NCBI RefSeq assembly: GCF_024347655.1
Contig: NZ_AP025515.1
Span: 1,178,001-1,242,000 of the forward strand
Reading direction: 5' to 3'
DNA length: 64,000 bases
Source: Vibrio toranzoniae
GTDB taxonomy: Bacteria > Pseudomonadota > Gammaproteobacteria > Enterobacterales > Vibrionaceae
A program made the position numbers and the translations under genes. This document shows positions 43,942-53,800 of this stretch, in pieces. The notes below the pieces were generated by a model. The model searched no databases and was not told the DNA's origin. It was given only the letters and a program-made list of their open reading frames with translations. The first letter of the stretch is position 1, and the number at the start of each line of letters is the position of its first letter.

Positions 43942-44103
43942 ATACCAATCGTAGTAAATAACTGGTCACCCTAGCTTGTTAAAACGCTCGATAACTGCGT
44001 TAGAGATTTTGATTGTAGAATAACTACTTATCGAAAATCTCTGCCTTGTTCTCAAGCTTTTTTCCTGCGCTATTTCTGAACACTTACTTACTGTGATTGG
44101 TAT
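43942..44103. repeat. MITE-like dispersed repeat, copy 2 (162 bp)
   Basis: It begins ATACCAATCGTAGTAAATAA and ends in the inverse of ATACCAATCACAGTAAGTAA, with the same interior blocks as copy 1 at 5281. It is 13 bases shorter, lacking the GAACTCTTTGTCGAATAGAG block. It sits between two minus-strand genes. Confidence 0.8.
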
Positions 44104-44252
44104 AACTCAATGCGATTCACTAAAAAGCAAAAGCAACCCACTTAAAAAAGAAAAGCGCACTAAATAGCGCGCTCTTGTCTGATGTAGTTGCTCAAGGTTA
44201 AGCTGAAGTGAGAAGGCTAGTCTGAACCGAGAAGATTAGCTGACCCGTATGA

Positions 44253-45305
44253 TTAATATGGGGCAGGATAACGCTTAAACACCGTGTTGATGTCGGTGAG
44301 AATCTCTTCTGATAGCGGCTTACTAAAAGCGGCTACGTTTTCTTTCAACTGTTCCATCGTGGTTGCGCCAATTATGGTCGAGGTTACACCATCGACTTGA
44401 TTACACCACGCTAACGCTAGCTGGCTTGGCGTAAACCCATGTGCTTTCGCCACTTCAACATAACCTTTCACCGCTTCATTGGCAGATTCAGTGTCACGGA
44501 AAATGCCTTTACGCTGCATATATGTCCAGCGGCTACCTTTCGGTCTTGCGCCATCAATGTATTTGCCACTTAACATGCCAGCAGCTAAAGGTGACCACGG
44601 CAGGTAAGCGACGTCTTCATGCACACAGTTCTCAATCAAATATGGCCAATCTTTCGCGTGTAGCAGGCTGAACTCATTTTGAATAGAGGCCATTCGTGGC
44701 AAATCGTGTTTTTCACTTAGCTTAAGATACGTGTTAATGCCCCAAGTGGTGTCATCTGAAAGGCCTACATGGCGGATCTTACCCGCTTTAATACAGCTCG
44801 CTAATGCTTGTAGGATCTCCAACATCTCCGTTTCATGCTGTTTTCGGTCGATATCGCTGAATCGAATGTGATTTGGGGTATGTTTGCCAAAGTGAGGAGT
44901 GGTGCGATTTGGCCAGTGAAGTTGGTAAAGATCAATGTAGTCGGTTTGTAGGCGTTTTAATGACGCATCCACCGCTTCGATCACGGCTTCACCTGTTATT
45001 GGGCCGCCGTCTCTAACCCAAGGCAGCCCTGGACCCGCAATTTTACTCGCGATGATTAATTCTTGGCGACGCTGTGGATTGCATGATAACCAGTTGCCGA
45101 TAATCGTTTCTGTTTTACCGTAGGTATCCGGTGAAGGCGGCACCGCGTACATCTCTGCGGTATCAATAAAGTTAATACCTTGACTTAGTGCGTATTCGAT
45201 CTGTTGGTTGGCTTGCTGTTGCGTATTTTGCAGACCCCAAGTCATGCTACCAAGACAGATTCGGGAAACGGGAATTTGACTACTTCCTAGTTTTGAATAT
45301 TCCAT
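44253..45305 (-). CDS. Tas-like aldo/keto reductase
   Basis: A 350-residue NADPH-dependent aldo/keto reductase close to E. coli Tas (346). The start is MEYSKLGSSQIPVSRI at ATG 45305; upstream residues of the open frame have no likeness. Catalytic Asp-Tyr-Lys-His appear as DTAEMY, the Lys of ASKIAG and LYQLHWP. TIIGATTMEQLKENV gives the NADPH end. Its substrate is unknown. Confidence 0.92.
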   Translation of the reverse strand: MEYSKLGSSQIPVSRICLGSMTWGLQNTQQQANQQIEYALSQGINFIDTAEMYAVPPSPDTYGKTETIIGNWLSCNPQRRQELIIASKIAGPGLPWVRDGGPITGEAVIEAVDASLKRLQTDYIDLYQLHWPNRTTPHFGKHTPNHIRFSDIDRKQHETEMLEILQALASCIKAGKIRHVGLSDDTTWGINTYLKLSEKHDLPRMASIQNEFSLLHAKDWPYLIENCVHEDVAYLPWSPLAAGMLSGKYIDGARPKGSRWTYMQRKGIFRDTESANEAVKGYVEVAKAHGFTPSQLALAWCNQVDGVTSTIIGATTMEQLKENVAAFSKPLSEEILTDINTVFKRYPAPY

Positions 45306-45578
45306 TGAATTCGGGATTCCTGTGGTTAAGTTCTCTGGTACTCGCATAAAATCATTTGAAAAGACGGCGAGTGAGGAATGAAAACGAATATGAATTATTA
45401 GCACAAAATTGCACGACAAGGTATGGCTGGGGGATGTTTAATGAGTCATTTTTCAGCGTGACAAATGAGATGGCAGTGTACTCGAGTAGTTATAGATAAA
45501 GTTCGGAAAGTAAAAGAGTGCGAATAGGCTGACGCCTGAATAAGGCTTATTGGAAATAGGAAAGAAAGGCCTAAAGAC

Positions 45579-45616
45579 AAAAAGCTCTACATCATAGAGA
45601 AGTAGAGCTCTTTTTT
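45579..45616. terminator. Bidirectional terminator left of the 48-residue gene
   Basis: AAAAAGCTCTAC pairs with GTAGAGCTCTTTTTT over a 12-base loop, downstream of the small minus-strand gene. Confidence 0.85.
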
Positions 45617-45651
45617 AGGGGGTCTATAAATACGTTCTGAGTATTATCAAG

Positions 45652-45798
45652 TTATGAGGTCGCGTTGGTATCAAACCCACCTTGGGTTTGCGCGAGCCTC
45701 AGAGCTTCCTGCCTTTGAACTTCTTTCTCAGTCAATACAGGTTGAAGTGCTTCCTCAGAGGCTTGAGGAGAAAAAATAAAATACTTATTAATCGTCAT
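45652..45798 (-). CDS. Small protein of 48 residues
   Basis: The frame from ATG 45798 to TAA encodes 48 residues: MTINKYFIFSPQASEEALQP, then VLTEKEVQRQEALRLAQTQG and a tail GFDTNATS. CGGAGA lies about 9 bases before the start and a strong terminator lies 36 bases past the stop. The sequence is amphipathic and acidic-basic mixed, and no family comes to mind. Free-standing small gene between tas-like and pepT. Confidence 0.7.
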   Translation of the reverse strand: MTINKYFIFSPQASEEALQPVLTEKEVQRQEALRLAQTQGGFDTNATS

Positions 45799-46147
45799 AA
45801 CTGTGTCTCCGTGTAACGTATGACAGATTCTGCATCAGGGATAAATTGTGATCATCATCCACTTTGTACTTTTGTTAGGCTGAGAGCGAAGGGCGTAGAA
45901 TGCGTACAAAGCGATCGCTTATCATCCGTATGCAATATTGGAACTGACGAAACCCTCTTTTTACAGTATAGGCGGCTCATTTAACTTCGCTCAACAATGA
46001 TTTAGAGCAATTACATAGATGGTCAGGGGCGTAAGATGAAAAACCTCGCTACTGACTCTGCGTAGGTAATTCCCTAACAATAAAATACTTACCTATACAA
46101 AATATTAAGTCAGTAAATCAATTACTTAATCCATGGTGAGATGAATT
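45799..46147. other. Intergenic region upstream of pepT
   Basis: About 350 bases between divergent genes. It contains a 9-codon frame (ATGAAAAACCTC...TAG near 46035) too short to call and no identified operator. Presumably holds pepT and small-gene promoters. Confidence 0.4.
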
Positions 46148-47380
46148 ATGGAAAAGCTTGTAGAACGTTTTCTGAATTACGTTACTTTTGATACAAAATC
46201 CGATCCTTCTAATCAGCAATGCCCAAGTTCACCGGGTCAAATCACCTTTGCTGAAGCCTTAAAGTCAGAATTGATCGCATTAGAGTTAGTGGATGTTTCT
46301 TTAGATGAAAATGGCTATTTGATGGCGAAACTGCCGTCGAACGTTGATTACCCAGTACCTGCGATTGGTTTTGTCGCCCACATGGATACCGCTCCTGACG
46401 CATCAGGCGCGAACGTGAAACCGCAGGTGATTAAAGATTATCAAGGTGGAACGATTGAGCTAGGCACAAGTGGAGAATGCTTAAACCCAAGCCAATACCC
46501 AGACCTCGATGCTCTGCATGGTCATGACCTGATCACGACCGATGGTACTACTTTACTGGGTGCCGATAACAAAGCAGGTATTGCTGAAATAATCAGTGCG
46601 ATTGCTTATCTCAAAGCGAACCCAGACATCAAACATGGCGATATTTGTATTGGATTCACGCCAGACGAAGAGATAAGCCGTGGCGCGAATCTGTTTGATG
46701 TTGAGAAGTTTGGCGCTGAGTGGGCGTACACCATTGATGGTGGCCCTGTCGGTGAGTTGGAATTTGAGAACTTCAACGCGACCAGCGCCGATGTTATCTG
46801 TCATGGTGTCAACGTTCACCCAGGTACCGCAAAAGGTAAGATGGTCAACGCGATGAACATTGCAGCTCAATTCCAACTGATGATGCCGGCGCGAGAAACA
46901 CCAGAATGTACCGAAGGTTATGAAGGTTTCTATCATTTGAAATCGGCTAAAATGGGCGTTGCGCGCTCTGAGTTGGGTTACATCATCCGTGATTTTGAAC
47001 GTGATGGCGTAGAAGCGCGTAAGATATTCATGCAACAGAAAGTCGATGAACTGAACGAACGCCTAGAGAAAGGCCATGTTGAGTTGGTGCTGACTGATAG
47101 TTACTTCAACATGAAAGAGATGGTTGAACCTCATCAACACATTATTGAGTTGGCGAAGCAAGCAATGATTGAGTGTGATGTTGAGCCGATGATCAAGCCT
47201 ATTCGAGGCGGTACAGACGGTGCTCGCTTATCGTTCATGGGGTTACCCTGCCCGAATATCTTTACTGGCGGTTATAACTTCCACGGTATTCATGAGTTCA
47301 TTACCATTCAAGGTATGGAACAGGCGGTAAAAGTGATTGTGGAACTGTCTCAGCGTACTGCTCTGCATTACCAGAAATAG
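46148..47380 (+). CDS. pepT: Peptidase T (tripeptidase)
   Basis: This 410-residue M20 aminotripeptidase removes the N-terminal residue of tripeptides in the cytoplasm. Dizinc ligands appear as VAHMDTAPD (His), LLGADNKAG (Asp), TPDEEISRG (Glu), TIDGG (Asp) and NFHGIHEF (His). Length matches PepT (about 408). Start ATG follows GGTGAGATGAATT. A DM13 protein gene follows at 76 bases and could be co-transcribed. Confidence 0.96.
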   Translation: MEKLVERFLNYVTFDTKSDPSNQQCPSSPGQITFAEALKSELIALELVDVSLDENGYLMAKLPSNVDYPVPAIGFVAHMDTAPDASGANVKPQVIKDYQGGTIELGTSGECLNPSQYPDLDALHGHDLITTDGTTLLGADNKAGIAEIISAIAYLKANPDIKHGDICIGFTPDEEISRGANLFDVEKFGAEWAYTIDGGPVGELEFENFNATSADVICHGVNVHPGTAKGKMVNAMNIAAQFQLMMPARETPECTEGYEGFYHLKSAKMGVARSELGYIIRDFERDGVEARKIFMQQKVDELNERLEKGHVELVLTDSYFNMKEMVEPHQHIIELAKQAMIECDVEPMIKPIRGGTDGARLSFMGLPCPNIFTGGYNFHGIHEFITIQGMEQAVKVIVELSQRTALHYQK

Positions 47381-47456
47381 CAGCCTATAACGCGATATCT
47401 CTTTGTATTTTTGAGACTATTCAATAATACTCTCTTTAAGCATAAGGGAGTACGCG

Positions 47457-47924
47457 ATGAAAAAGTTAGTTTTACTTTGCACCCACCTAGCCGTGGGTGC
47501 TGTTGGTTTTGGGCTAGGTGTTTATGCATTGCCTATCTTGATTGAGCCTGATTCTCCATCTTCGAGTTCAGTTGAAGCGATCTCACAACAAGCTATTTAT
47601 ACGGGCGAATTTAGTAAAGATCGCCAAGATAGTGATTTCTTGCATTGGGGAGAGGGCATCGTCTCGGTGTCTGAAAGTGCGATTGCGTTTGAAGGCGAAT
47701 TGGCTCCGGGGCCTGACTACAAGGTTTACCTCTCACCTAAGTTTATTGAAACTGAACAGGCCTTCAATGACAGCAAGAGCGAGCTATTGAGAGTTGGAGA
47801 TGTAAAAACATTCGACCGATTTATGGTTGAGCTTCCCGAAGGTGTTGATCTTAATCGATTTAATACCGTTGTGATTTGGTGTGAAACTTTTGGCCAATTT
47901 ATTACTTCTGCCCAGATAAAATGA
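47457..47924 (+). CDS. DM13-domain membrane-anchored protein
   Basis: The 155-residue protein has an N-terminal membrane anchor (about 5-25), then a DM13 domain: AIYTGEFSKDRQDSDFLHWG, GPDYKVYLSPKF and VIWCETFGQFITSAQIK, with the family's lone conserved Cys in IWCETF. DM13 is proposed to take part in electron transfer, which is not demonstrated. Located after pepT. Start ATG at 47457 after AGGGAGTACGCG. Confidence 0.85.
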   Translation: MKKLVLLCTHLAVGAVGFGLGVYALPILIEPDSPSSSSVEAISQQAIYTGEFSKDRQDSDFLHWGEGIVSVSESAIAFEGELAPGPDYKVYLSPKFIETEQAFNDSKSELLRVGDVKTFDRFMVELPEGVDLNRFNTVVIWCETFGQFITSAQIK

Positions 47925-48000
47925 TAGCCTTATCTATAGCTGATATCAGCATGAAAGAGCGTTCTACAATTGGGTGCTTTTTCATAGCACAGTTTTTCGC

Positions 48001-48063
48001 TAATCGTTGTAAAGCTGTTAGTTGTTGTATAGCTAGCCGTTATAAAGCTAATTGTTGTAATGC
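48001..48063 (+). repeat. Four-unit 15-bp tandem repeat
   Basis: Four imperfect copies of TAATCGTTGTAAAGC follow one another: TAATCGTTGTAAAGC, then TGTTAGTTGTTGTATAGC (3 bases longer), TAGCCGTTATAAAGC and TAATTGTTGTAATGC. They end 14 bases before the ATG of the MscS-like gene. Function unknown. Confidence 0.75.
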
Positions 48064-48077
48064 TAAAAGGATAAGTA

Positions 48078-48920
48078 ATGGAAAAGATGTGGCAAGCAAT
48101 AGACTTTCTACTCACTCATAAGTTTATTTTTAGTGCGCTGATCATTTGCATTATTTTGATTATTCGCCGAATCACTTTGTCTCAAATTCGAGGTGATGTT
48201 GCTTTTCTTAGCGAAGACCAACGCAATTGGATGTCACGAACTAAGAACGGTACGGTTGCCGTGGTTGTGTTTACGATGTTTGTTTTGTGGAAATCTGAAA
48301 TCAGCGAATTTGCACTGTCGGTAACCGCTATCGCCGTCGCGATAGTTGTAGCCTCGAAAGAGATTATCTTGTGCTTCACTGGCTCAATTCAACGGGCAAG
48401 CTCACGTTCATTTCGAATCGGTGATTGGATTGAGGTAGGGAAAATCAGTGGTGAGGTGATCGAGCATAATCTGATGGCGACTGTGATCCAGGAAATTGAC
48501 CTTTATCACGGGCAGTATCACTTCACAGGTAAGACAGCAACACTACCCAACAGTATGTTTTTCACTTATCCCGTGAAGAACCTTAATTTCATGAAGCGGT
48601 ACGTCTATCACAACTTCTCAGTGACGGTGAGGGATTTTGTCAACTTGTATCCGATGTTGCCAGATCTTATCGTTAAAATTGAAGAGCATTGTGAGGAGTT
48701 TATTGATGTTGCGCGCCGTTATAACGGTATGATTGAGAAACACGCAGGTGTCGATCTTCCAGGCTCAGAACCTCATATCCATATCACTAGCAGCCCTACG
48801 GGTGAGCAAGAAGTTCACTTTATGATTTTCTGCCCAACCGAAAAAGCGGTCCACCTAGAGCAAGATATTCGCAAAGATTTTATGGAAGCGTATGCTGAAG
48901 AGTTTCCAGCTACCGCCTAA
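48078..48920 (+). CDS. MscS-family small-conductance-like channel protein
   Basis: This 280-residue channel has three or four hydrophobic spans (about 15-35, 55-75, 80-100) followed by the MscS beta domain (RIGDWIEVGKISGEVIE and ATLPNSMFFTYPVKN) and an alpha-beta tail. The length is close to E. coli MscS (286), but the N-terminal pore helix is atypical, lacking a clear GASSxG-type glycine ladder. ATG 48078 follows AAAAGGATAAGTA. A tandem repeat lies directly upstream. Confidence 0.82.
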   Translation: MEKMWQAIDFLLTHKFIFSALIICIILIIRRITLSQIRGDVAFLSEDQRNWMSRTKNGTVAVVVFTMFVLWKSEISEFALSVTAIAVAIVVASKEIILCFTGSIQRASSRSFRIGDWIEVGKISGEVIEHNLMATVIQEIDLYHGQYHFTGKTATLPNSMFFTYPVKNLNFMKRYVYHNFSVTVRDFVNLYPMLPDLIVKIEEHCEEFIDVARRYNGMIEKHAGVDLPGSEPHIHITSSPTGEQEVHFMIFCPTEKAVHLEQDIRKDFMEAYAEEFPATA

Positions 48921-48959
48921 TCCTCGTTTCTTTTGTGAATGAAACTAGCCGAATATAAA

Positions 48960-48997
48960 GAAAGCCGAGAGCGATATCATCGACTCTCGGCTTTTTT
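48960..48997. terminator. Terminator between MscS-like and deaminase genes
   Basis: AAAGCCGAGAG pairs with CTCTCGGCTTTTTT; symmetrical, serving both convergent genes. Confidence 0.88.
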
Positions 48998-49035
48998 GTG
49001 TCTTTTTGATCAATAAACAGGTCAACTAACCGAAG

Positions 49036-49479
49036 TTAGTCTAAGTCTGCGATTGGCAACCAATCGACTTGCACGCCAGCTTGTTCGAACATATCTTGGC
49101 TTACCTTGATCTTGTCTCCCCAACGAGAAAGGAAATCTTCACTTTGCTCAGGGCAGTGAACCGCGGAGATACCCGTTTGGATGATTTTTGCTGCACAGTT
49201 TGGACAAGGGAAGTGAGTCACCCAGATTTCACAACTGTCTAAATCACGCTTAGCGAACAAGATTGCGTTTTCTTCTGCATGCAACGTTTTTAGGTATTTC
49301 ATTTCACGATCATCAGTATCAGCACTATCAGATACGCCATGAGGGTAGCCATTAAAGCCTACTGAAACGATACGGTTGTGTTTGGTGATGACAGCACCAA
49401 CTTGAGTGGATGGATCTTTACTCCAAGAGCCAACCAGCTCTGCCATTTGATAGAAACGTTTAGCCCATTTTGAAATCAT
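49036..49479 (-). CDS. dCMP deaminase-like protein
   Basis: This 147-residue zinc deaminase of the ComEB/dCMP deaminase type keeps HAEEN (His67-Glu69) and PCPNC (Cys92, Cys95), the zinc and catalytic set. KDPSTQVGAVI and GFNGYPHGV are also typical. It should turn dCMP (or a related cytidine) into uracil form for thymidylate supply. Start ATG 49479 follows AAGGTAATTCTC. Single gene. Confidence 0.92.
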   Translation of the reverse strand: MISKWAKRFYQMAELVGSWSKDPSTQVGAVITKHNRIVSVGFNGYPHGVSDSADTDDREMKYLKTLHAEENAILFAKRDLDSCEIWVTHFPCPNCAAKIIQTGISAVHCPEQSEDFLSRWGDKIKVSQDMFEQAGVQVDWLPIADLD

Positions 49480-49737
49480 GAGAATTACCTTAAGTAATTA
49501 AATATGAATGCTTATGTACGAAGATACATGATGTTAGTCAATATACCTAGTTGATAAAAGTGGGAAGGGCGATTTGGGGTAAAATTGTTACTTGTTTGTA
49601 AGTGTTTTATAAGCATCAGGTTGCTCGTTACACGTTGAAACACTTTTCAAGTGATAATTGATACTCCTCGGACATTTTAGATATGTGTGTTACGTAACTT
49701 TTATGCTGTTCAATTTCTCATAAGTGACGGTATAACC

Positions 49738-50874
49738 ATGCGTAAAAAGTTAATCCTTACGGCTCTTGCAAGCTCAATTATTCTTGTTGGATGTGGGCAA
49801 GATGCTCAGAATATCAAGCAAGCGCCTTTACCTCTCGTAGCTGTACAGGATGTTAGCGTTGTGTCTCACCAGCAAAGTAAGTCGTACATCGGTCGTATTG
49901 AAGCCGTAGAAGATACGGCGATCACGGCTCAGGTTTCAGGGTATCTAAAAAGCCGTCATTTCAAAGAAGGTCAAATGGTCGAGAAGGGCCAATTACTTTA
50001 CTTGATTGAGCCATCGTCATTTGAAGCTGAAGTCGCCAATGCGAAAGCGTCTGTCGCTCAAGCGAATGCAAACCTTAAAAAGGCCGAACTTGATTTCAAC
50101 CGTGGTAAAAACCTACTTCCTAAAGGCAGTATTTCTCAATCGGAATTTGATGCATTGACGGCAAACCTACTGGGTTCTCGAGCTCAGCTTGAAGCAAGCC
50201 AAGCTCAGCTAAATGCCGCAAATGTCCAACTTTCTCACACCAAAATTATCGCGCCTTTCTCTGGAAGAATCAGTGACACCAAAGTGAGTAAAGGTGACTT
50301 AGTGTCACCATCTTCAGGTGTTCTTACGACTTTGGTTAGCTTAGATCCAATCCATGCTTCGTTCAGCATTAGTGAGCGTGAGCGTATTGAGCTGGGTATG
50401 GACCGTATTGAAGGCGACGGCAGCAGCGATTCTGCTCGTGTTGAAGTTCAGATCATGCTTGAAAATGGTAAAGCATTCGAACACCTCGGTGAACTCGACT
50501 TCTTGGGCAACCGTATCAACCTTAATACCGGTACTATCGCGATGCGTGCGATTGCTAATAACCCAGATCAACAACTGCTTCCGGGTCAGCACGTTCGTGT
50601 TAATCTTCGTGAGAAACAATCTATTGATGTAGTGACTATTCCTCGCCGCGCGGTTCAAACCGACCTTGAGGGCGACTTTGTCATGGTGCTAGTTGAAGGC
50701 GAAGCGGCTCCAGTGGCTGAGCGCAGAAACATCGAGATGGGTCGTCAGATTGAAGATGGCGTGATTGTTCGTTCTGGACTAGAGAGGGACGACGCGGTCA
50801 TCACTCAAGGCTTACAGCGTGTGCGTAACGGTATGTCTGTTCGCATTCAGCCTTCTGTTGACCAAGCTGAGTAA
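49738..50874 (+). CDS. RND efflux periplasmic adaptor lipoprotein (MFP)
   Basis: This 378-residue membrane-fusion protein links an RND pump to an outer-membrane channel. It has a lipobox LVGCG (Cys about 19), then barrel-sandwich YIGRIEAVEDTAITAQVSG, a coiled-coil hairpin with AKASVAQANANLKKAELDF, and LEGDFVMVLVEG beta domains. ATG 49738 is chosen since it starts MRKKLILTALASS; the upstream frame has no likeness. Eleven bases separate it from the permease, so one operon. Confidence 0.93.
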   Translation: MRKKLILTALASSIILVGCGQDAQNIKQAPLPLVAVQDVSVVSHQQSKSYIGRIEAVEDTAITAQVSGYLKSRHFKEGQMVEKGQLLYLIEPSSFEAEVANAKASVAQANANLKKAELDFNRGKNLLPKGSISQSEFDALTANLLGSRAQLEASQAQLNAANVQLSHTKIIAPFSGRISDTKVSKGDLVSPSSGVLTTLVSLDPIHASFSISERERIELGMDRIEGDGSSDSARVEVQIMLENGKAFEHLGELDFLGNRINLNTGTIAMRAIANNPDQQLLPGQHVRVNLREKQSIDVVTIPRRAVQTDLEGDFVMVLVEGEAAPVAERRNIEMGRQIEDGVIVRSGLERDDAVITQGLQRVRNGMSVRIQPSVDQAE

Positions 50875-50885
50875 GGGAGCTATTT

Positions 50886-53800
50886 ATGTTGAGTCGTTTC
50901 TTTATTCAAAGGCCTAAGTTTGCCCTTGTCATATCCATAATTTTAACGCTGGCGGGTGCGATCTCTCTCGCTATCTTGCCAGTGGCTGAATATCCAAAAA
51001 TTAGCCCGCCTTCTGTTAGTGTGTCAGCTTTCTATACTGGTGCAAGTGCGGAAGTAGTAGAACAGGCGATAGCCGACCCCATAGAAACATCGGTTAACGG
51101 TGTTGAAAATATGATCTACATGTCTTCTAAGAGTGCTAATGATGGTTCATACAACCTTAATGTGACCTTTGATGTTGGTACCGATCCAGACATGGCTCAG
51201 GTCAACGTTCAGAACCGAGTTGCTCAAATCGAATCCAAGCTTCCACAAGAAGTTAGAATGGTCGGCGTAACGGTTAAGAAGCGTTCACCTGACCTGTTGA
51301 TGGTATTGAACTTCTACTCGCCAAACGGTGAATATGACGATCAATTCCTGATCAACTACATCAACTTAAACGTTAAAGACCAGTTAGCGCGTGTTACTGG
51401 TATTAGTGAAGTGAATGTATTGGGTGGCGGTGAATACGCAATGCGTGTTTGGTTAGATCCTGAAAAAATGGCTAACCTCAATATCACCACCTCTGATGTG
51501 AATCGCGCATTGGCGGAACAGAACGTTCAAGTCGCTGCTGGCCGTATTGGCGCAGCACCTTATAACAACGCGCAAGAAGTGCAGTTCAACTTGGTAACAA
51601 AAGGCCGACTAGAAACGGCTGATGAGTTTGAAAATGTAGTGCTTCGCGCAAATCAAGACGGTTCGACGGTTTATTTAAAAGACGTGGCGCGTGTTGAGCT
51701 TGGTAAAAAGTTCTACGATGGCAATGGTAAATACCGTGGTCAAGACGCTTCAATCGTAGCACTGTCACTTCAGTCAGACGCGAATGCGCTGGAAAGTGGT
51801 AAAGCGGTCATGACGATGCTGGAGAACCTAAGCGAAAACTTCCCTGAAGGTGTTGCTTATGAAGCGAGTTATGACACCACATTGTTCGTTGCCGAATCGA
51901 TCAAAGGGGTAGTAAAAACGCTGATCGAAGCTATCTTACTGGTTATCGCAGTGACTTATCTGTTCTTGGGTAGTGCGCGTGCAACCTTGATTCCTGTCGT
52001 CGCGATTCCAGTATCTTTGATCGGTACGTTTGCCATCATGCAGATGACGGGTTTTACCATCAACACGGTAACCCTGTTCGGTTTGATATTGGCGATTGGT
52101 ATTGTAGTCGATGATGCGATCTTGGTTATCGAGAACGTTGATACCACAATGGCCAAAGATCCAACGATTTCACCACGTAAAGCCACACTTATCGCAATGA
52201 AAGAAGTAACGGGTCCGATCATTACGTCTACTTTGGTACTGTTAGCGGTATTCATTCCAGTCGCGATGCTGCCAGGTATTACCGGCATCATGTATCGTCA
52301 GTTCGCGCTCACTATCTGTATCGCCGTTGTTATCTCTTCGATTAACGCATTAACGCTGTCACCAGCATTGTGTTCATTGGTTCTCAAACAAGGTGGCGGT
52401 AACACAGCACGTTGGTACCAAGTGTTTAACCGTGGTCTAGAATCCGTTACTAACAAATACGGTCAAATTGCTGTCTTCTTAGTTAAGAAAGGCGTTTTGC
52501 TGTTCACTTTCTTTGTAGTGGCTTTGGCTGCTGTTACTTACTTCGCGAAAACAACGTCTACGGCGTTCGTACCTCAAGAAGATAAAGGTATTTTGCTAGT
52601 TAACGTGCAGCTTCCTGACGCGGCATCACTGTCTCGTACAGAAGATGTGACTGAGCAATTACTAGAGATGGTTGAGCAAGAGCCGGGTGTTGATGGTGTA
52701 ACACTGGTTAACGGCTACGCATTCATGACAGGTGCATCTGCATCGAATGGTGCGTCGATGTTCATCAAGCTCCATGATTGGGACATGCGTAATGCATTGG
52801 ATGGTCAACATTCAGCGCAGGCTATCTCACAACGTATTAATGGCCGAGCAGCGACTGAGCTGCCTCAAGCTATTGTGTTTGCCATGGGGCCTCCTGCGGT
52901 GCCGGGCATGGGTGCAGCGTCTGGATTTGAGTTTGTTCTTGAAGATACCTTAGGCCGTAGCCGAACTGATCTAGCGATGGTAATGAATGACGTGATTGCT
53001 GAGGCCGCTAAACAGCCTGAGATTTCACATACATTCAGTACCTTCCGTGCCAATGTACCGCACTATTATGTCGACATTGACCGTGAGAAAGCGCAGCAAC
53101 TTGGTATTCCGTTGTCGGAAATCTTCCAAACACTACAAGGTAACCTAGGTTCTCTGTATGTGAATGATTTCACCATGTTTGGTAAGAACTTCCGTGTAAC
53201 CATGCAAGCGGACAGTGAACATCGTAGCAGCATGGATGATCTCCAACGATTCCACGTGCGTTCGTCTAATGGCGAGATGATCCCGCTAAGTACGCTTGTG
53301 ACTTACGACCAGATCTTTGAACCAGATGTCGCATGGCGTTACAACATGTACCGCAGTGCAGTGATCCAAGGCCAACCAGCGCCGGGTTACTCAAGTGGTG
53401 ATGCGATTGCGGCGATGGAACGTGTTGCAGCTGACGTACTGCCTCAAGGCTACCAGTACGAATGGACGGGTATGGCTTACCAAGAAGTACTCGCAGGTAA
53501 CCAAGCGATCTTTGCGTTTGCATTGGCACTGATCTTCATCTACTTGTTCATGGTGGCTCAATACGAGAGTTGGACCATACCGATTGCGATTATCCTAGTG
53601 GTACCGGTCGCAACATTAGGTTCCTTCTTGGCGTTGAACCTAACGGGCACACCGTTGAACCTATATGCACAAATTGGTTTGGTTCTCTTGATAGCCTTGG
53701 CCGCGAAGAACGCAATCTTGATTGTGGAATTCGCGAAAGTTGAGCGTGAAGACAAAGATGCGTCAATTGAAGATGCGGCAGTGAAGGGCGGTACTCTGCG

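Noticed and set aside
46035..46064. Nine-codon frame before pepT as a leader peptide
   Set aside because: No runs of regulatory codons and no attenuator hairpins are visible.
46553..47035. 160-codon open frame antisense to pepT
   Set aside because: PepT is certain from its metal ligands; the antisense frame has no start signal or family likeness.
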